From the NCBI GenBank assembly GCA_030699685.1, contig JAUYLJ010000013.1, forward strand, positions 1 to 39,057: a stretch of DNA of 39,057 nucleotides, in the 5' to 3' direction. The position numbers were made by a program, and so were the translations under genes. This stretch comes from a bacterium. GTDB taxonomy: Bacteria > Patescibacteriota > Patescibacteriia > JAHIZJ01. The notes below the pieces were generated by a model, which did no database searches, was not told where the DNA came from, and saw only the letters and a program-made list of their open reading frames with translations. Position 1 is the first letter of the stretch. Every line of letters starts with the position of its first letter. Positions 1 through 7,395 of the stretch are shown piece after piece.

Positions 1-258
1 CTTGTCGACGATTTCCAGTCGGAACGTCTCCGAAAGACTGGCGGTGCTTTCAAAACGGATTTTCACCCGATCCAAATCCGCATTTCTTTGGTCAACCATG
101 GAGTCGGCCAGAAAGCGCAAGTTCTCTATTCGTTCTTCAGAGCTTTCGGCATTGCGATAATTCTCCACAATCCCCTGTCTCAGCTGAGAATGGTCAATTC
201 CCGTCACCGGTAAGACCAGCAGTGCGATTGAAGAAGCAGTGATGAATAGTGATATCAT
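1..258 (-). CDS. Hypothetical secreted protein, C-terminus cut by window edge
   Basis: An open frame runs from an ATG at 258 to the window edge without a stop, giving 86 residues. It begins with a hydrophobic N-terminal stretch typical of a signal peptide (MISLFITASSIALLVLPVTG), followed by a charged, probably helical region. The start lies three bases after the stop of the upstream gene (262-573), so the two are probably co-transcribed and translationally coupled. No family is recognised. Because the start is short and no good SD precedes it, the call rests on the open frame, signal-like N-terminus and neighbour spacing. Confidence 0.55.
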   Translation of the reverse strand, partial: MISLFITASSIALLVLPVTGIDHSQLRQGIVENYRNAESSEERIENLRFLADSMVDQRNADLDRVKIRFESTASLSETFRLEIVDK

Positions 259-261
259 ACG

Positions 262-573
262 CTACAAACTTATCTCGTCTTCGCTTGGATCGACATTCTC
301 AAGTTCACCCCACATTTCGTCCAACTCATTCTGCGCGATATCGGCCTTGACAAGCAGCTCATCAATTTCATCAGTGGTAAACTGACCCGGCGCTCCTTGA
401 GTGGCGTCAGGAAGATTAGAATCAGAATTGACCGCTGTTGACTCGATGCCGGAATTCACGGCATCTTGCGTGGCCACCGGAGTTGTTTTTGTATCGCTGC
501 CATCCAAACTCCAAAACAGAAGCAGCCCAGCCGCTACAAGCACAGTCACAATGATGAGAATTCCTTTTTTCAT
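262..573 (-). CDS. Small membrane-anchored or secreted hypothetical protein (103 aa)
   Basis: Residues 4-22 form a single hydrophobic segment after a MKKG start, so the protein is exported or anchored. A Ser/Thr/Asp-rich low-complexity linker follows (about 25-65), then an acidic helical tail ending in many Glu and Asp. No family is recognised. The start is supported by AAGGA seven bases upstream (581-585) and by an extended -10 at 592-600. It sits upstream of, and probably in one transcript with, the partial gene at 1-258. Its role is unknown; a surface or periplasm-facing tether is only a guess. Confidence 0.7.
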   Translation of the reverse strand: MKKGILIIVTVLVAAGLLLFWSLDGSDTKTTPVATQDAVNSGIESTAVNSDSNLPDATQGAPGQFTTDEIDELLVKADIAQNELDEMWGELENVDPSEDEISL

Positions 574-591
574 ATGGCTATCCTTGCGACA

Positions 592-600
592 AGTATATCA
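592..600 (-). promoter_or_regulatory. Extended -10 promoter of the 262-573 gene
   Basis: On the minus strand TGATATACT lies 18 bases upstream of the ATG, leaving room for a short leader containing AAGGA. No convincing -35 is seen, as is usual for extended -10 promoters. The same nonamer recurs at 14913, 21266 and 35766. Confidence 0.5.
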
Positions 601-615
601 AATGATTTCATAAAC

Positions 616-652
616 GAAAAACAGCTCTCTTCGATCCAGAGAAGCTGTTTTT
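616..652 (-). terminator. Intrinsic terminator after the 17-aa microORF
   Basis: An almost perfect hairpin with arms AAAAACAGCT and AGCTGTTTTT, extended by CTCT/AGAG with one bulge, has T runs on both sides. On the minus strand it starts about eight bases after the microORF stop. It could work in both directions, but no plus-strand gene ends here. Confidence 0.75.
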
Positions 653-660
653 CATTCGGG

Positions 661-714
661 TTATGATCCGCAGGTACAGGGATCATTTCCGCAATCGGGG
701 CATGGAGCAATCAT
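661..714 (-). CDS. 17-residue Cys-rich microprotein candidate
   Basis: This minus-strand ORF encodes MIAPCPDCGNDPCTCGS: four cysteines in 17 residues, arranged C-x2-C-x4-C-x-C, a pattern able to bind one zinc or iron ion. It has its own intrinsic terminator (616-652) and a possible promoter (TTCACA at 771-776, 17-base spacer, TATGCT at 748-753), so a transcript of about 125 nt is predicted. No SD precedes the ATG, so the RNA could instead be a non-coding RNA. The frame stays open for about ten codons upstream of the ATG without another ATG. Function unknown. Confidence 0.4.
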   Translation of the reverse strand: MIAPCPDCGNDPCTCGS

Positions 715-723
715 GGTACTACC

Positions 724-776
724 GCTTAAAAATACGTTTCTGATTTAAGCATACTTAATTTGCGGAACTCTGTGAA
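724..776 (-). promoter_or_regulatory. Promoter with inverted repeat upstream of the microORF
   Basis: On the minus strand TTCACA (771-776) and TATGCT (748-753) are separated by 17 bases. A perfect 7-bp inverted repeat GCTTAAA (724-730) / TTTAAGC (744-750) overlaps the -10 and start region, and may be a regulator site or a 5' hairpin. Confidence 0.4.
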
Positions 777-865
777 TAGTTTGTTTTCAATGCTAATATT
801 AGGCAATTTATGAATACCCTCAGCAAAGGGATCGCGATTTTGTTTAATAAAATAAGGGGTTTTCA

Positions 866-893
866 TTGCTTTTTGGTTGTTTTCAGCTATAAT
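866..893 (+). promoter_or_regulatory. Sigma-70-type promoter of the HU gene
   Basis: TTGCTT (866-871) and a consensus TATAAT (888-893) are 16 bases apart. Transcription would start near 900, giving a leader of about 50 nt with AAGGAG at 940-945. The AT-rich stretch 715-865 holds no other supported gene besides the divergent microORF promoter. Confidence 0.75.
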
Positions 894-949
894 TACTGCA
901 GATTGTGCATAACTTTAAGCACAAAGATAATTTATAACCAAGGAGAATT

Positions 950-1234
950 ATGGCCAAAACCATGACCAAGTCTCAGCTCTACGCGATGCTAGCAGAGAAA
1001 TCAGGCCGTTCGAAAAAAGAGGTGGCTGATTTCATGGACCTGCTGGCGTCCACAGCGTATGGGGAAACGAAAGCGAACGGAGAGTTTACCTTGCCTGGCT
1101 TAGGGAAGCTGGTGAAGAAGCATCGTTCCGCCCGCCAAGGACGCAATCCTGCCACTGGCGAGACGATCCAGATTCCTGCTAAAACAGTGTTGAAGTTCCG
1201 GGTTTCAAAAGCCGCCAAGGACGAAATCCTGTAA
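950..1234 (+). CDS. hup: HU-family DNA-binding protein
   Basis: At 94 residues this is the normal HU length. The N-terminal helices (MTKSQLYAMLAEKSGRSKKE) form the dimer body, and the beta-arm carries the hallmark RNPATGE (about residues 63-69), where Pro intercalates into DNA. The C-terminal FRVSKAAKDEIL is also typical. HU bends and compacts DNA as a dimer in the nucleoid. AAGGAG lies just upstream of the ATG, and a consensus promoter and a terminator bracket the gene, so it is monocistronic. It is one of only three plus-strand genes here, and divergent from the microORF. Confidence 0.95.
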   Translation: MAKTMTKSQLYAMLAEKSGRSKKEVADFMDLLASTAYGETKANGEFTLPGLGKLVKKHRSARQGRNPATGETIQIPAKTVLKFRVSKAAKDEIL

Positions 1235-1250
1235 TTGTTTCAGTAGTATA

Positions 1251-1300
1251 CAAAGACCCGCCTACCCTTGCCTCAGGTAAAGGTAGGCGGGTTCTTTGTT
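1251..1300 (+). terminator. Intrinsic terminator of the HU gene, probably bidirectional
   Basis: A long hairpin pairs CCCGCCTACC with GGTAGGCGGG, extended outward by AAAGA/TCTTT and inward by TTGCC/GGTAA. It lies between the HU stop and the convergent end of the surface gene at 1323, so it may serve both. Confidence 0.85.
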
Positions 1301-1322
1301 TGGGCTAAAAAACGTAGGAATT

Positions 1323-3068
1323 CTAGATCGGAGGAAAGAAACGACCTGTATCGATTTTGACTCCGGTGCGGATATTTTCCGGGAAGGCCAAGAATTCATG
1401 GTAAATCACCGCTCCATCTTCGCGCAATATCCTGACTATCGCCTGGTCTCCCGACCGTACTGCTACTACCCACTCGTCTCTATCATTGTAGTTGAAATCA
1501 CCGCCCGCAACGCTGACGCCACCGCGAAAGTCTGGATGGAAGACAAAATACCCGGGATGTTTCAAGCCAGTGCTGCCGTCTTCGCGTCGACCGAACATGC
1601 GGACGTGCGGACCGCCCCGGGTTTCCGGCCCGGATAGTATTTCATACTGCCCGTCTCCGTTCCAGTCCAAGGTTCCGAAACTCACTCCGCCACGGAAGGC
1701 CGGATGGTACGCGAAGAAGCCGAGAATTCTTTCCTGAAAACGCCCGTCAATAATATTGAACATCCGAACATGGGGACCGCCGCTGTCGACGGAAGGCACG
1801 GTTAACAACTCGTCCCTTCCCATGCCGTCAATGTTCGCCACCACCACGCTCACTCCCCCGCGAAGCTGGGGACTGTAGGCAAAGAAGTTTTCGATAATTG
1901 GGACATAGCTTCCGTTGCGATAACCGAAGGTCCTGATATTGGGCCCTCCGTTTGACGCGGGGGCGGTAACAATTTCGGCTCCGGCCCGGCCATCGAGCTC
2001 ACCGGCCGCGACATTTACTCCTCCTAGGAAGTTTGGATCGTAGGCAAAGAACTGGTTGACTAAGTCTCCTCGGAACGTAAACACTTTGACCAGCGGCGCC
2101 CGGCCAGATCCCGGACCAACAACAATTTCATCGATTCCGTCACCGCCCAAGTCGGCTACGGCGATGTTAACTCCACCCCGAAACTCTTCTTCATAAACGA
2201 AAAACTGCGAAATCAGCTCACCCGTCTTGTCCAAAACTCTGACCTGCGGACCACCGCCAGCGTTCGCGGCCGCCACCACGTAGGTTTCCTGGAAAAGTAG
2301 CGGCTCTCCCCCGGCTTCGCATAGTTGTTCTTCCCCAGGTTTGAATTCGTCAGTGCCGCAACTATTTTGATCCATGCATTCGCGCGTTTGCTCGCCATCG
2401 GCGCAAACTGACCACTCCTCGCAAATCCAGTCTTCATTACACTCTTCAGGATCCTCCGAGCACGATCTGGCAAGCGGCGGCCGATTAACCACCGTGCCGC
2501 AATCGTTGAGATCCTCGCACTGGCGGTTTTGCGTGCCGTCAGAACAGCCGGCCCATTCCGAGCACGACCAGCTTTCTATACAACCTGTTGTGTGATTGGC
2601 AATATTCGATAATGATGATACGTTCCCCGATTCATCGGTAGCTTTCAAAGCAAAGTAGTAGCGGGTTTTTGGAACCAAATTCGACACGACAAAAGTTTCT
2701 TGCAGGCCGGCTAATTTTGGAGACGGTTCGTTGGTTATTTGTTGGGCGCCGCTCCAGTTGCTTTCGCTGATCGGCGAAGTGGAATATCTGATGTCATACT
2801 GCGTAGCTTGGCCAATCTGTCCATCGTCGCCCGGGGCTGTCCATGTTAGCGTCACGGAGTTTGAATCATCGAGAGCTAAAACAGAAGGAGCCAACAATAC
2901 AACGCTTGGAACTAACACGCTACTACTAGCAAAGAGAACAAGCACGATCGTCATGGCGATAGAAGCGCCGCCGAGAATTCCTGAATACAACACAATACGA
3001 GAGCTGAGAGTATCGATTCGTTCTTGAGTTTGAGTGGTTGTATTGTTCATTTTACGCGAATTTTTCAT
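1323..3068 (-). CDS. Cell-surface protein with FN3, two TSP1-like and six FG-GAP-like repeats
   Basis: An N-terminal membrane segment (about 27-60) is followed by a fibronectin type III domain (about 70-160), two Cys/Trp-rich thrombospondin-like modules (about 163-205 and 210-252, each with W-x-C-x-x-W), and a C-terminal propeller (about 260-581). The propeller has six repeats of about 53 residues with a core like FFAYxPxFRGGV and a blade motif like GGPxVRMF. This arrangement is that of an extracellular adhesion or integrin-like beta-propeller. Start choice is uncertain: ATG at 3068 or at 3050, neither with a good SD. The TSP1-like module recurs at the C-terminus of the neighbouring 3151-6894 protein. 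Ligand unknown. Confidence 0.85.
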   Translation of the reverse strand: MKNSRKMNNTTTQTQERIDTLSSRIVLYSGILGGASIAMTIVLVLFASSSVLVPSVVLLAPSVLALDDSNSVTLTWTAPGDDGQIGQATQYDIRYSTSPISESNWSGAQQITNEPSPKLAGLQETFVVSNLVPKTRYYFALKATDESGNVSSLSNIANHTTGCIESWSCSEWAGCSDGTQNRQCEDLNDCGTVVNRPPLARSCSEDPEECNEDWICEEWSVCADGEQTRECMDQNSCGTDEFKPGEEQLCEAGGEPLLFQETYVVAAANAGGGPQVRVLDKTGELISQFFVYEEEFRGGVNIAVADLGGDGIDEIVVGPGSGRAPLVKVFTFRGDLVNQFFAYDPNFLGGVNVAAGELDGRAGAEIVTAPASNGGPNIRTFGYRNGSYVPIIENFFAYSPQLRGGVSVVVANIDGMGRDELLTVPSVDSGGPHVRMFNIIDGRFQERILGFFAYHPAFRGGVSFGTLDWNGDGQYEILSGPETRGGPHVRMFGRREDGSTGLKHPGYFVFHPDFRGGVSVAGGDFNYNDRDEWVVAVRSGDQAIVRILREDGAVIYHEFLAFPENIRTGVKIDTGRFFPPI

Positions 3069-3150
3069 CGGCCTGAATATCGTTACAAAGTAAATATATG
3101 ATTATCCGTACCACGATTTTAGCATTTTCTTGGATTTTTCTACACGTGTC

Positions 3151-6100
3151 TTAATCCGCATCCAGGTTGTCGACAGCATTCGGAGCACTGGAGTCACAAG
3201 CCCGGTTCTCGTCTGGGCGACCGGTATCGCTTCCGCACTCATTTGTATCTACACACTCTCTTGTCTGGAGGCTACCCACGCATACGGTCCAGTTGGCGCA
3301 GACCCAGTTTGAAGAACAACCGCTAATACCATCTTCCACCGTGATTCTGATCGCCTCTTCATCCAAACCGCCATTATTGTCCAGGGCCTGAAACACAATA
3401 CCATCATACACACCCGACTGATCAGTATCGGGTTGCCAGCTGAATGTGCCAGTCCTGTCTCCATTGTCGACGAAGGCGGCTCCTTCCGGAAGATTGGCCG
3501 CGTCCAAAGTCACCGTATCATCAGCATCCTCATCCAAAGCAATGACCGTGAATTCCAATTCGTCATTTTCATTAATCTCCTTGTCCGCGATAGAGACAAT
3601 CGAGGGCAAACGGTTTGTGTTACTCACCGTAATCGTGAACAATTCATAGTCGGAGGTAAATCCGTCGGAGACGCTGATACTAATAAACTGATGCTCTCCG
3701 GCTTGCTGATAATCCGGAGTCCAGCTGAACGTGGCGGTTTTATTTCCGTGATCAGTAAATGACGCGCCAGCAGGTTTGTTAAACATACTGAAGGAAAGAG
3801 AGGCGCTGTCAGAGTCGTCGCCTGTCACCAGAAATGTCAATTCTTCAGATTCAGAAACGGATTGGTTGCCAATGGTTGATAGCACAGGCCTGTAACTAAA
3901 CTGGATTGAGCTCGAATATGGAGAATAATCAGACTCTAACCCGCTTCCCTCTTCAACCGCGGTCACCCGGTACTGGTATGTTCCCGTAGTGGGCTGATCC
4001 TGAAACTCGACCGTCGCCATTTCGCCTGAATCAACCGACCCAACCAGACCTTCCTCTCCACCCACAAGTTTTCGGTAAACGTTGTAAGAGCCAACATCTT
4101 CTTCCGTGTTTTCCGTGATAGTAATATTCATAAAATCCGCCGAACCCCGGCTGACTGCAGGCTGACTTGGAGCGACCGGCAGGAGCTGATCAAGCGCCGC
4201 CACCATTTGCGACGTCGACAAACCGTTTTTGCCCACTAGATAAATCGGCGCCATGTCGATATTCACGCTGAATGTCGACCCGCTGCCGACATTGATGAGA
4301 TTCCCCTCCATGTCGAATACGTCAATATCGCCGGTGTTAATGGGGATATCTTGCAGCGCCGCCCCGGTAAATTCCTGATCATAATTAAATACCGTTACCA
4401 CCGGCCGGGTTTCCCCCGGGTTATCCAAATCGGGTGCCTCAAAAATAAAAGCACGGCTGTATGTTTCGAGCACGCCATTCGTCTGCAGCTCAGTCTTTTC
4501 AATACGCCGGACAAAGGTACCACCTTCAAGTAAACGGGACATCTGCGGGTACGCTACCGCGAGAACGTTTGGAGTATTATCGTAAGAGAAAAAATGATAG
4601 CCGGCAGTCGCATTTATTTGGGTTGAAAACATACCAAACTGAAAACCCTTTTCAAAATCATAGGATAGAAGATATAAGTTCACTCGGATCGCGTCAGCAG
4701 CCAACTTACGGGCCAACGGGATCGAACCGCTCATGTGGGGCCAATGCTGAATTTGCGCGTTATCTCCCCAGCCTGGGACTCCATACACAACTGGCGTATC
4801 CGGGTAAAGCATAGGTTGATTGATGCCAAATTCTGAGTTCCAGAGAGGTTTAGTGTTGACTCCTCCAGGTGCGGCGTTTTCTAGTTGTCCCAGAAACGTT
4901 TCAAATCCGTCGTCCATGTCAACTCGCTGCGTTCCGGAACCGTCTTCGGGTATTTGTCGAAATCCATATTGATACCGGTCATAATGATGCGGCGCGATAC
5001 CGTCAAAAAGGCTGTAGCCGGTGCCATGGGTTCCGTCGTCATAGTTCAGCACCTCATCCAGCCATACATTGCCCCGGCTGGGACCGAATACTCTGTTGGT
5101 CACGGTTTCAGAATTCGCCAGCACCGCTTCTTTTGCCCGCCAAAGGTATTCATAATACGTTTCAGCCTCCAATGTGTTCGGTTCGTTCAGCACTTCGTAT
5201 TCGTTAATATCATCGCCGTAATGCGCGGCCGCAGTCGCCACAAAATCCTGCCAGCCCTGATTCGGGCCGCTCGTGCCAGGCAATACGGGCATGGAGAAAA
5301 TATGTCTTTGCGCCAATGCGGCAATATAATCATCAAAAAACGGGTCTTCATCCACGCCTTGTTCTATATTGTCTCGGCCGATCAAAGCAAACTCCCTGGA
5401 ATACTTCACGCCCAAGTCGCGGGCCAGATCAAGATATTCGCCGGGAGGTCTCGTCGCTTCTATGCCGTGATGATCGTACGCCTCGTTGTTGAAATGCAGT
5501 CCCAGCCAAATGTGATTGGCAAAAAACGAATCCGGCAGATCTTGGTCGGCATAAGGAGATCGTTCCACCAATCCGAGAATCAAATGCTCGGCATCGTACA
5601 TTTCGGTCTCGTCGCTGTTCCATAGCTCATATCGCACGGCATAAAGCCCTTTGGTTTTCGCCGGGTCAGATGCACTCAGTATAGCCGACATGTTTTGCGT
5701 CACGATTTGGTAATTGTCGGCGTCATGCGAAACGCTAATTGTGCCGCTATCCAGCGCCGAACCGATGTCGTAATAGTCACCTGAGGTGTCATAGAGCCAC
5801 CATTTCAGCTTTGCTCCGGCCGGCAAAGCGGCCTCTTCTCGAATCTGCACGTTGGCGTACACCGTCTCAGCGTCATCGGTAAAATAAAAGTTCCCGGTTT
5901 TCGGCTCCTGACCCAGGGAATCAGTGCTGGTATAGGCAAATAGCTCCTGCTGGCTCGTGGGGTATGAGTAGCTTGTGGGGGTTGGATTGGACTGATTCTC
6001 CGCGTATTCAAACTGCGCCGCGTCAATCAGGACCACCCCCATCCCATAGCATTCCGGACGTTCTGTATTACTCACGGCAGTTTCAACACGATAGAGCTCA

Positions 6101-6894
6101 CCAACCTGCAAAGGACTGTCCGAGCGGTTGGAAATAGTCATTCTTTTCCAGCCCTCGGCCGGCGTTACGGTGATATGCCTAGTATCGGCCACATCGCCCC
6201 AGTCCTCTTCGTATATGCGCAAACGTATGTTCACAGTCGTGTTGGTGCACGTGTCATTGCCGTCAACCACTCCTCCCATGGAAAGAGCCTTGACATACAT
6301 CGAGAAAATATATCTTCCTTCCACCGGCACGGGGAATGACTGGAAAATCATATACCCTCCGTCGGCATTGGTGTTATCAATTTTCAGGCTCCGATCGCCA
6401 TGAACCGAGTCTTCGGAAGTAATCACCGGAGGTATAAAACCTCTGGCCGGATCGGAAGAAAAAATATCCCCACTGCCAGGATTGTAAAAATCATAGTGCA
6501 GCCGTTTGGACACGCTCATACCATCAAATGCACCTTCAACGCCTACCTCGAAGCTTGAGTCCTCCGGGAGCAAATTCTTGGTCTGGTATTGACCGCAAAT
6601 TTCGCCTTCGCCCATATTGCCGCGGTAAGTACAATGATTCCGATACGAGTCAATACTCCCGTAGGGGTATGTCAGCCCAAGAACCTGGGGTTCAGGCTGT
6701 GGTTTTTCGGTAAAAAAACCAGGAAAGTGGAACCACTGCCACGTAAACGCGATAATACCAATGGCGCCTAATACAAAAATCGCCGATTCCCCTATTCGAA
6801 AAAGGCGTTGGGAGAAAAGCTCATAGTTCCGTGCCGAAACTTTCGAGCCCCTCTTTCTATTTAAGCGACCTGTGTTCTTTTTTACACCTCGCAC
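3151..6894 (-). CDS. Giant surface glycoside hydrolase-like protein (clan GH-A barrel plus Ig-like domains)
   Basis: 1247 residues, GTG start. A basic cytoplasmic N-terminus and one membrane segment (about 37-57) anchor it outside. Two beta-rich, carbohydrate-binding-like domains follow (about 105-430), then a TIM-barrel region (about 455-800). In the barrel, VLNEPN carries Glu571, the likely acid/base, and WNSEFG carries Glu688, the likely nucleophile; the spacing of 117 residues fits clan GH-A (GH5/GH39-like). Next come an FN3-like domain (about 900-1000), two putative Ig domains (about 1000-1190, each with a FSW-P core) and a C-terminal TSP1-like Cys module (1193-1233). It probably cuts or binds a polysaccharide at the cell surface; the substrate cannot be read from sequence. 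Transcription is probably leaderless. Confidence 0.85.
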   Translation of the reverse strand: MRGVKKNTGRLNRKRGSKVSARNYELFSQRLFRIGESAIFVLGAIGIIAFTWQWFHFPGFFTEKPQPEPQVLGLTYPYGSIDSYRNHCTYRGNMGEGEICGQYQTKNLLPEDSSFEVGVEGAFDGMSVSKRLHYDFYNPGSGDIFSSDPARGFIPPVITSEDSVHGDRSLKIDNTNADGGYMIFQSFPVPVEGRYIFSMYVKALSMGGVVDGNDTCTNTTVNIRLRIYEEDWGDVADTRHITVTPAEGWKRMTISNRSDSPLQVGELYRVETAVSNTERPECYGMGVVLIDAAQFEYAENQSNPTPTSYSYPTSQQELFAYTSTDSLGQEPKTGNFYFTDDAETVYANVQIREEAALPAGAKLKWWLYDTSGDYYDIGSALDSGTISVSHDADNYQIVTQNMSAILSASDPAKTKGLYAVRYELWNSDETEMYDAEHLILGLVERSPYADQDLPDSFFANHIWLGLHFNNEAYDHHGIEATRPPGEYLDLARDLGVKYSREFALIGRDNIEQGVDEDPFFDDYIAALAQRHIFSMPVLPGTSGPNQGWQDFVATAAAHYGDDINEYEVLNEPNTLEAETYYEYLWRAKEAVLANSETVTNRVFGPSRGNVWLDEVLNYDDGTHGTGYSLFDGIAPHHYDRYQYGFRQIPEDGSGTQRVDMDDGFETFLGQLENAAPGGVNTKPLWNSEFGINQPMLYPDTPVVYGVPGWGDNAQIQHWPHMSGSIPLARKLAADAIRVNLYLLSYDFEKGFQFGMFSTQINATAGYHFFSYDNTPNVLAVAYPQMSRLLEGGTFVRRIEKTELQTNGVLETYSRAFIFEAPDLDNPGETRPVVTVFNYDQEFTGAALQDIPINTGDIDVFDMEGNLINVGSGSTFSVNIDMAPIYLVGKNGLSTSQMVAALDQLLPVAPSQPAVSRGSADFMNITITENTEEDVGSYNVYRKLVGGEEGLVGSVDSGEMATVEFQDQPTTGTYQYRVTAVEEGSGLESDYSPYSSSIQFSYRPVLSTIGNQSVSESEELTFLVTGDDSDSASLSFSMFNKPAGASFTDHGNKTATFSWTPDYQQAGEHQFISISVSDGFTSDYELFTITVSNTNRLPSIVSIADKEINENDELEFTVIALDEDADDTVTLDAANLPEGAAFVDNGDRTGTFSWQPDTDQSGVYDGIVFQALDNNGGLDEEAIRITVEDGISGCSSNWVCANWTVCVGSLQTRECVDTNECGSDTGRPDENRACDSSAPNAVDNLDAD

Positions 6895-6900
6895 AATATT

Positions 6901-6929
6901 ATTATACTACATTCTCTTAAGAATGTCGA
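6901..6929 (-). promoter_or_regulatory. Strong promoter of the giant surface gene with palindromic spacer
   Basis: On the minus strand TCGACA (6924-6929), a 17-base spacer and consensus TATAAT (6901-6906) are followed by exactly six bases and then the GTG at 6894, implying a leaderless mRNA. The spacer holds a perfect inverted repeat CATTCT-CTTA-AGAATG (6910-6925), well placed for an operator. Confidence 0.75.
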
Positions 6930-6937
6930 ATACTTCG

Positions 6938-7372
6938 TTAGCGCGCATAGCGGCCAATTAATTCCGCTGAGGCTATCATGTTTTGTTTAACAAGATCTAA
7001 AAAATTTTGCCTGCCTACTCCTTCGAGAGTTTCGGCTTTCAGAGCGTACACGGTAAACACATATCGATGCTCACCCTGTGGAGGACATGGACCGCCGTAT
7101 GGTTTTTTTCCAAAATCATTTTCTATTTCTTTCGCTCCGGTGGGACAACCCGCATTTTCAGGAATCTCGGTTGTAGAAAGTGGGATATCAATGAGCAGCC
7201 AGTGAATAAATCCCCCGCCAGGAGCGTCGGGGTCTAAGCAACTGACAGCAAAACTCCGGGTGCCGGAAGGGATTTCCGACCAGGCGAGATGGGGCGAGCG
7301 GTCACTACCGTCACAGGTATATTGCGGTGGGATTGATTGATTCGTCCTAAAACTGTTGCTAGTAAGCTTCAT
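6938..7372 (-). CDS. PEBP family protein (YbhB/YbcL, Raf kinase inhibitor-like)
   Basis: 145 residues from the ATG at 7372. The frame is open five codons further to a TTG at 7387, but family members begin with a short MKLTS-type strand, so 7372 is preferred. Family marks are visible: PPQYTCDGSDRSPHLAW near the N-terminus, DPDAPGGGFIHWL forming the anion-binding pocket, and GGPCPPQGEHRYVF. These proteins bind phosphate- or phosphatidylethanolamine-like ligands; the bacterial role is unclear. It starts 23 bases after the nuclease gene and is probably the last gene of a truB-nuclease-PEBP operon. No signal peptide, so cytoplasmic. Confidence 0.93.
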   Translation of the reverse strand: MKLTSNSFRTNQSIPPQYTCDGSDRSPHLAWSEIPSGTRSFAVSCLDPDAPGGGFIHWLLIDIPLSTTEIPENAGCPTGAKEIENDFGKKPYGGPCPPQGEHRYVFTVYALKAETLEGVGRQNFLDLVKQNMIASAELIGRYAR

Positions 7373-7395
7373 TATTACTGTATTCAACGTAAGCT

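Noticed and set aside
4351-5625. Several plus-strand frames inside the giant surface gene
   Set aside because: All run antisense to a long, domain-rich coding frame with no SD or promoter of their own.
7373-7387. TTG start five codons upstream in the PEBP gene
   Set aside because: Family members begin at the MKLTS strand; no SD supports the TTG.
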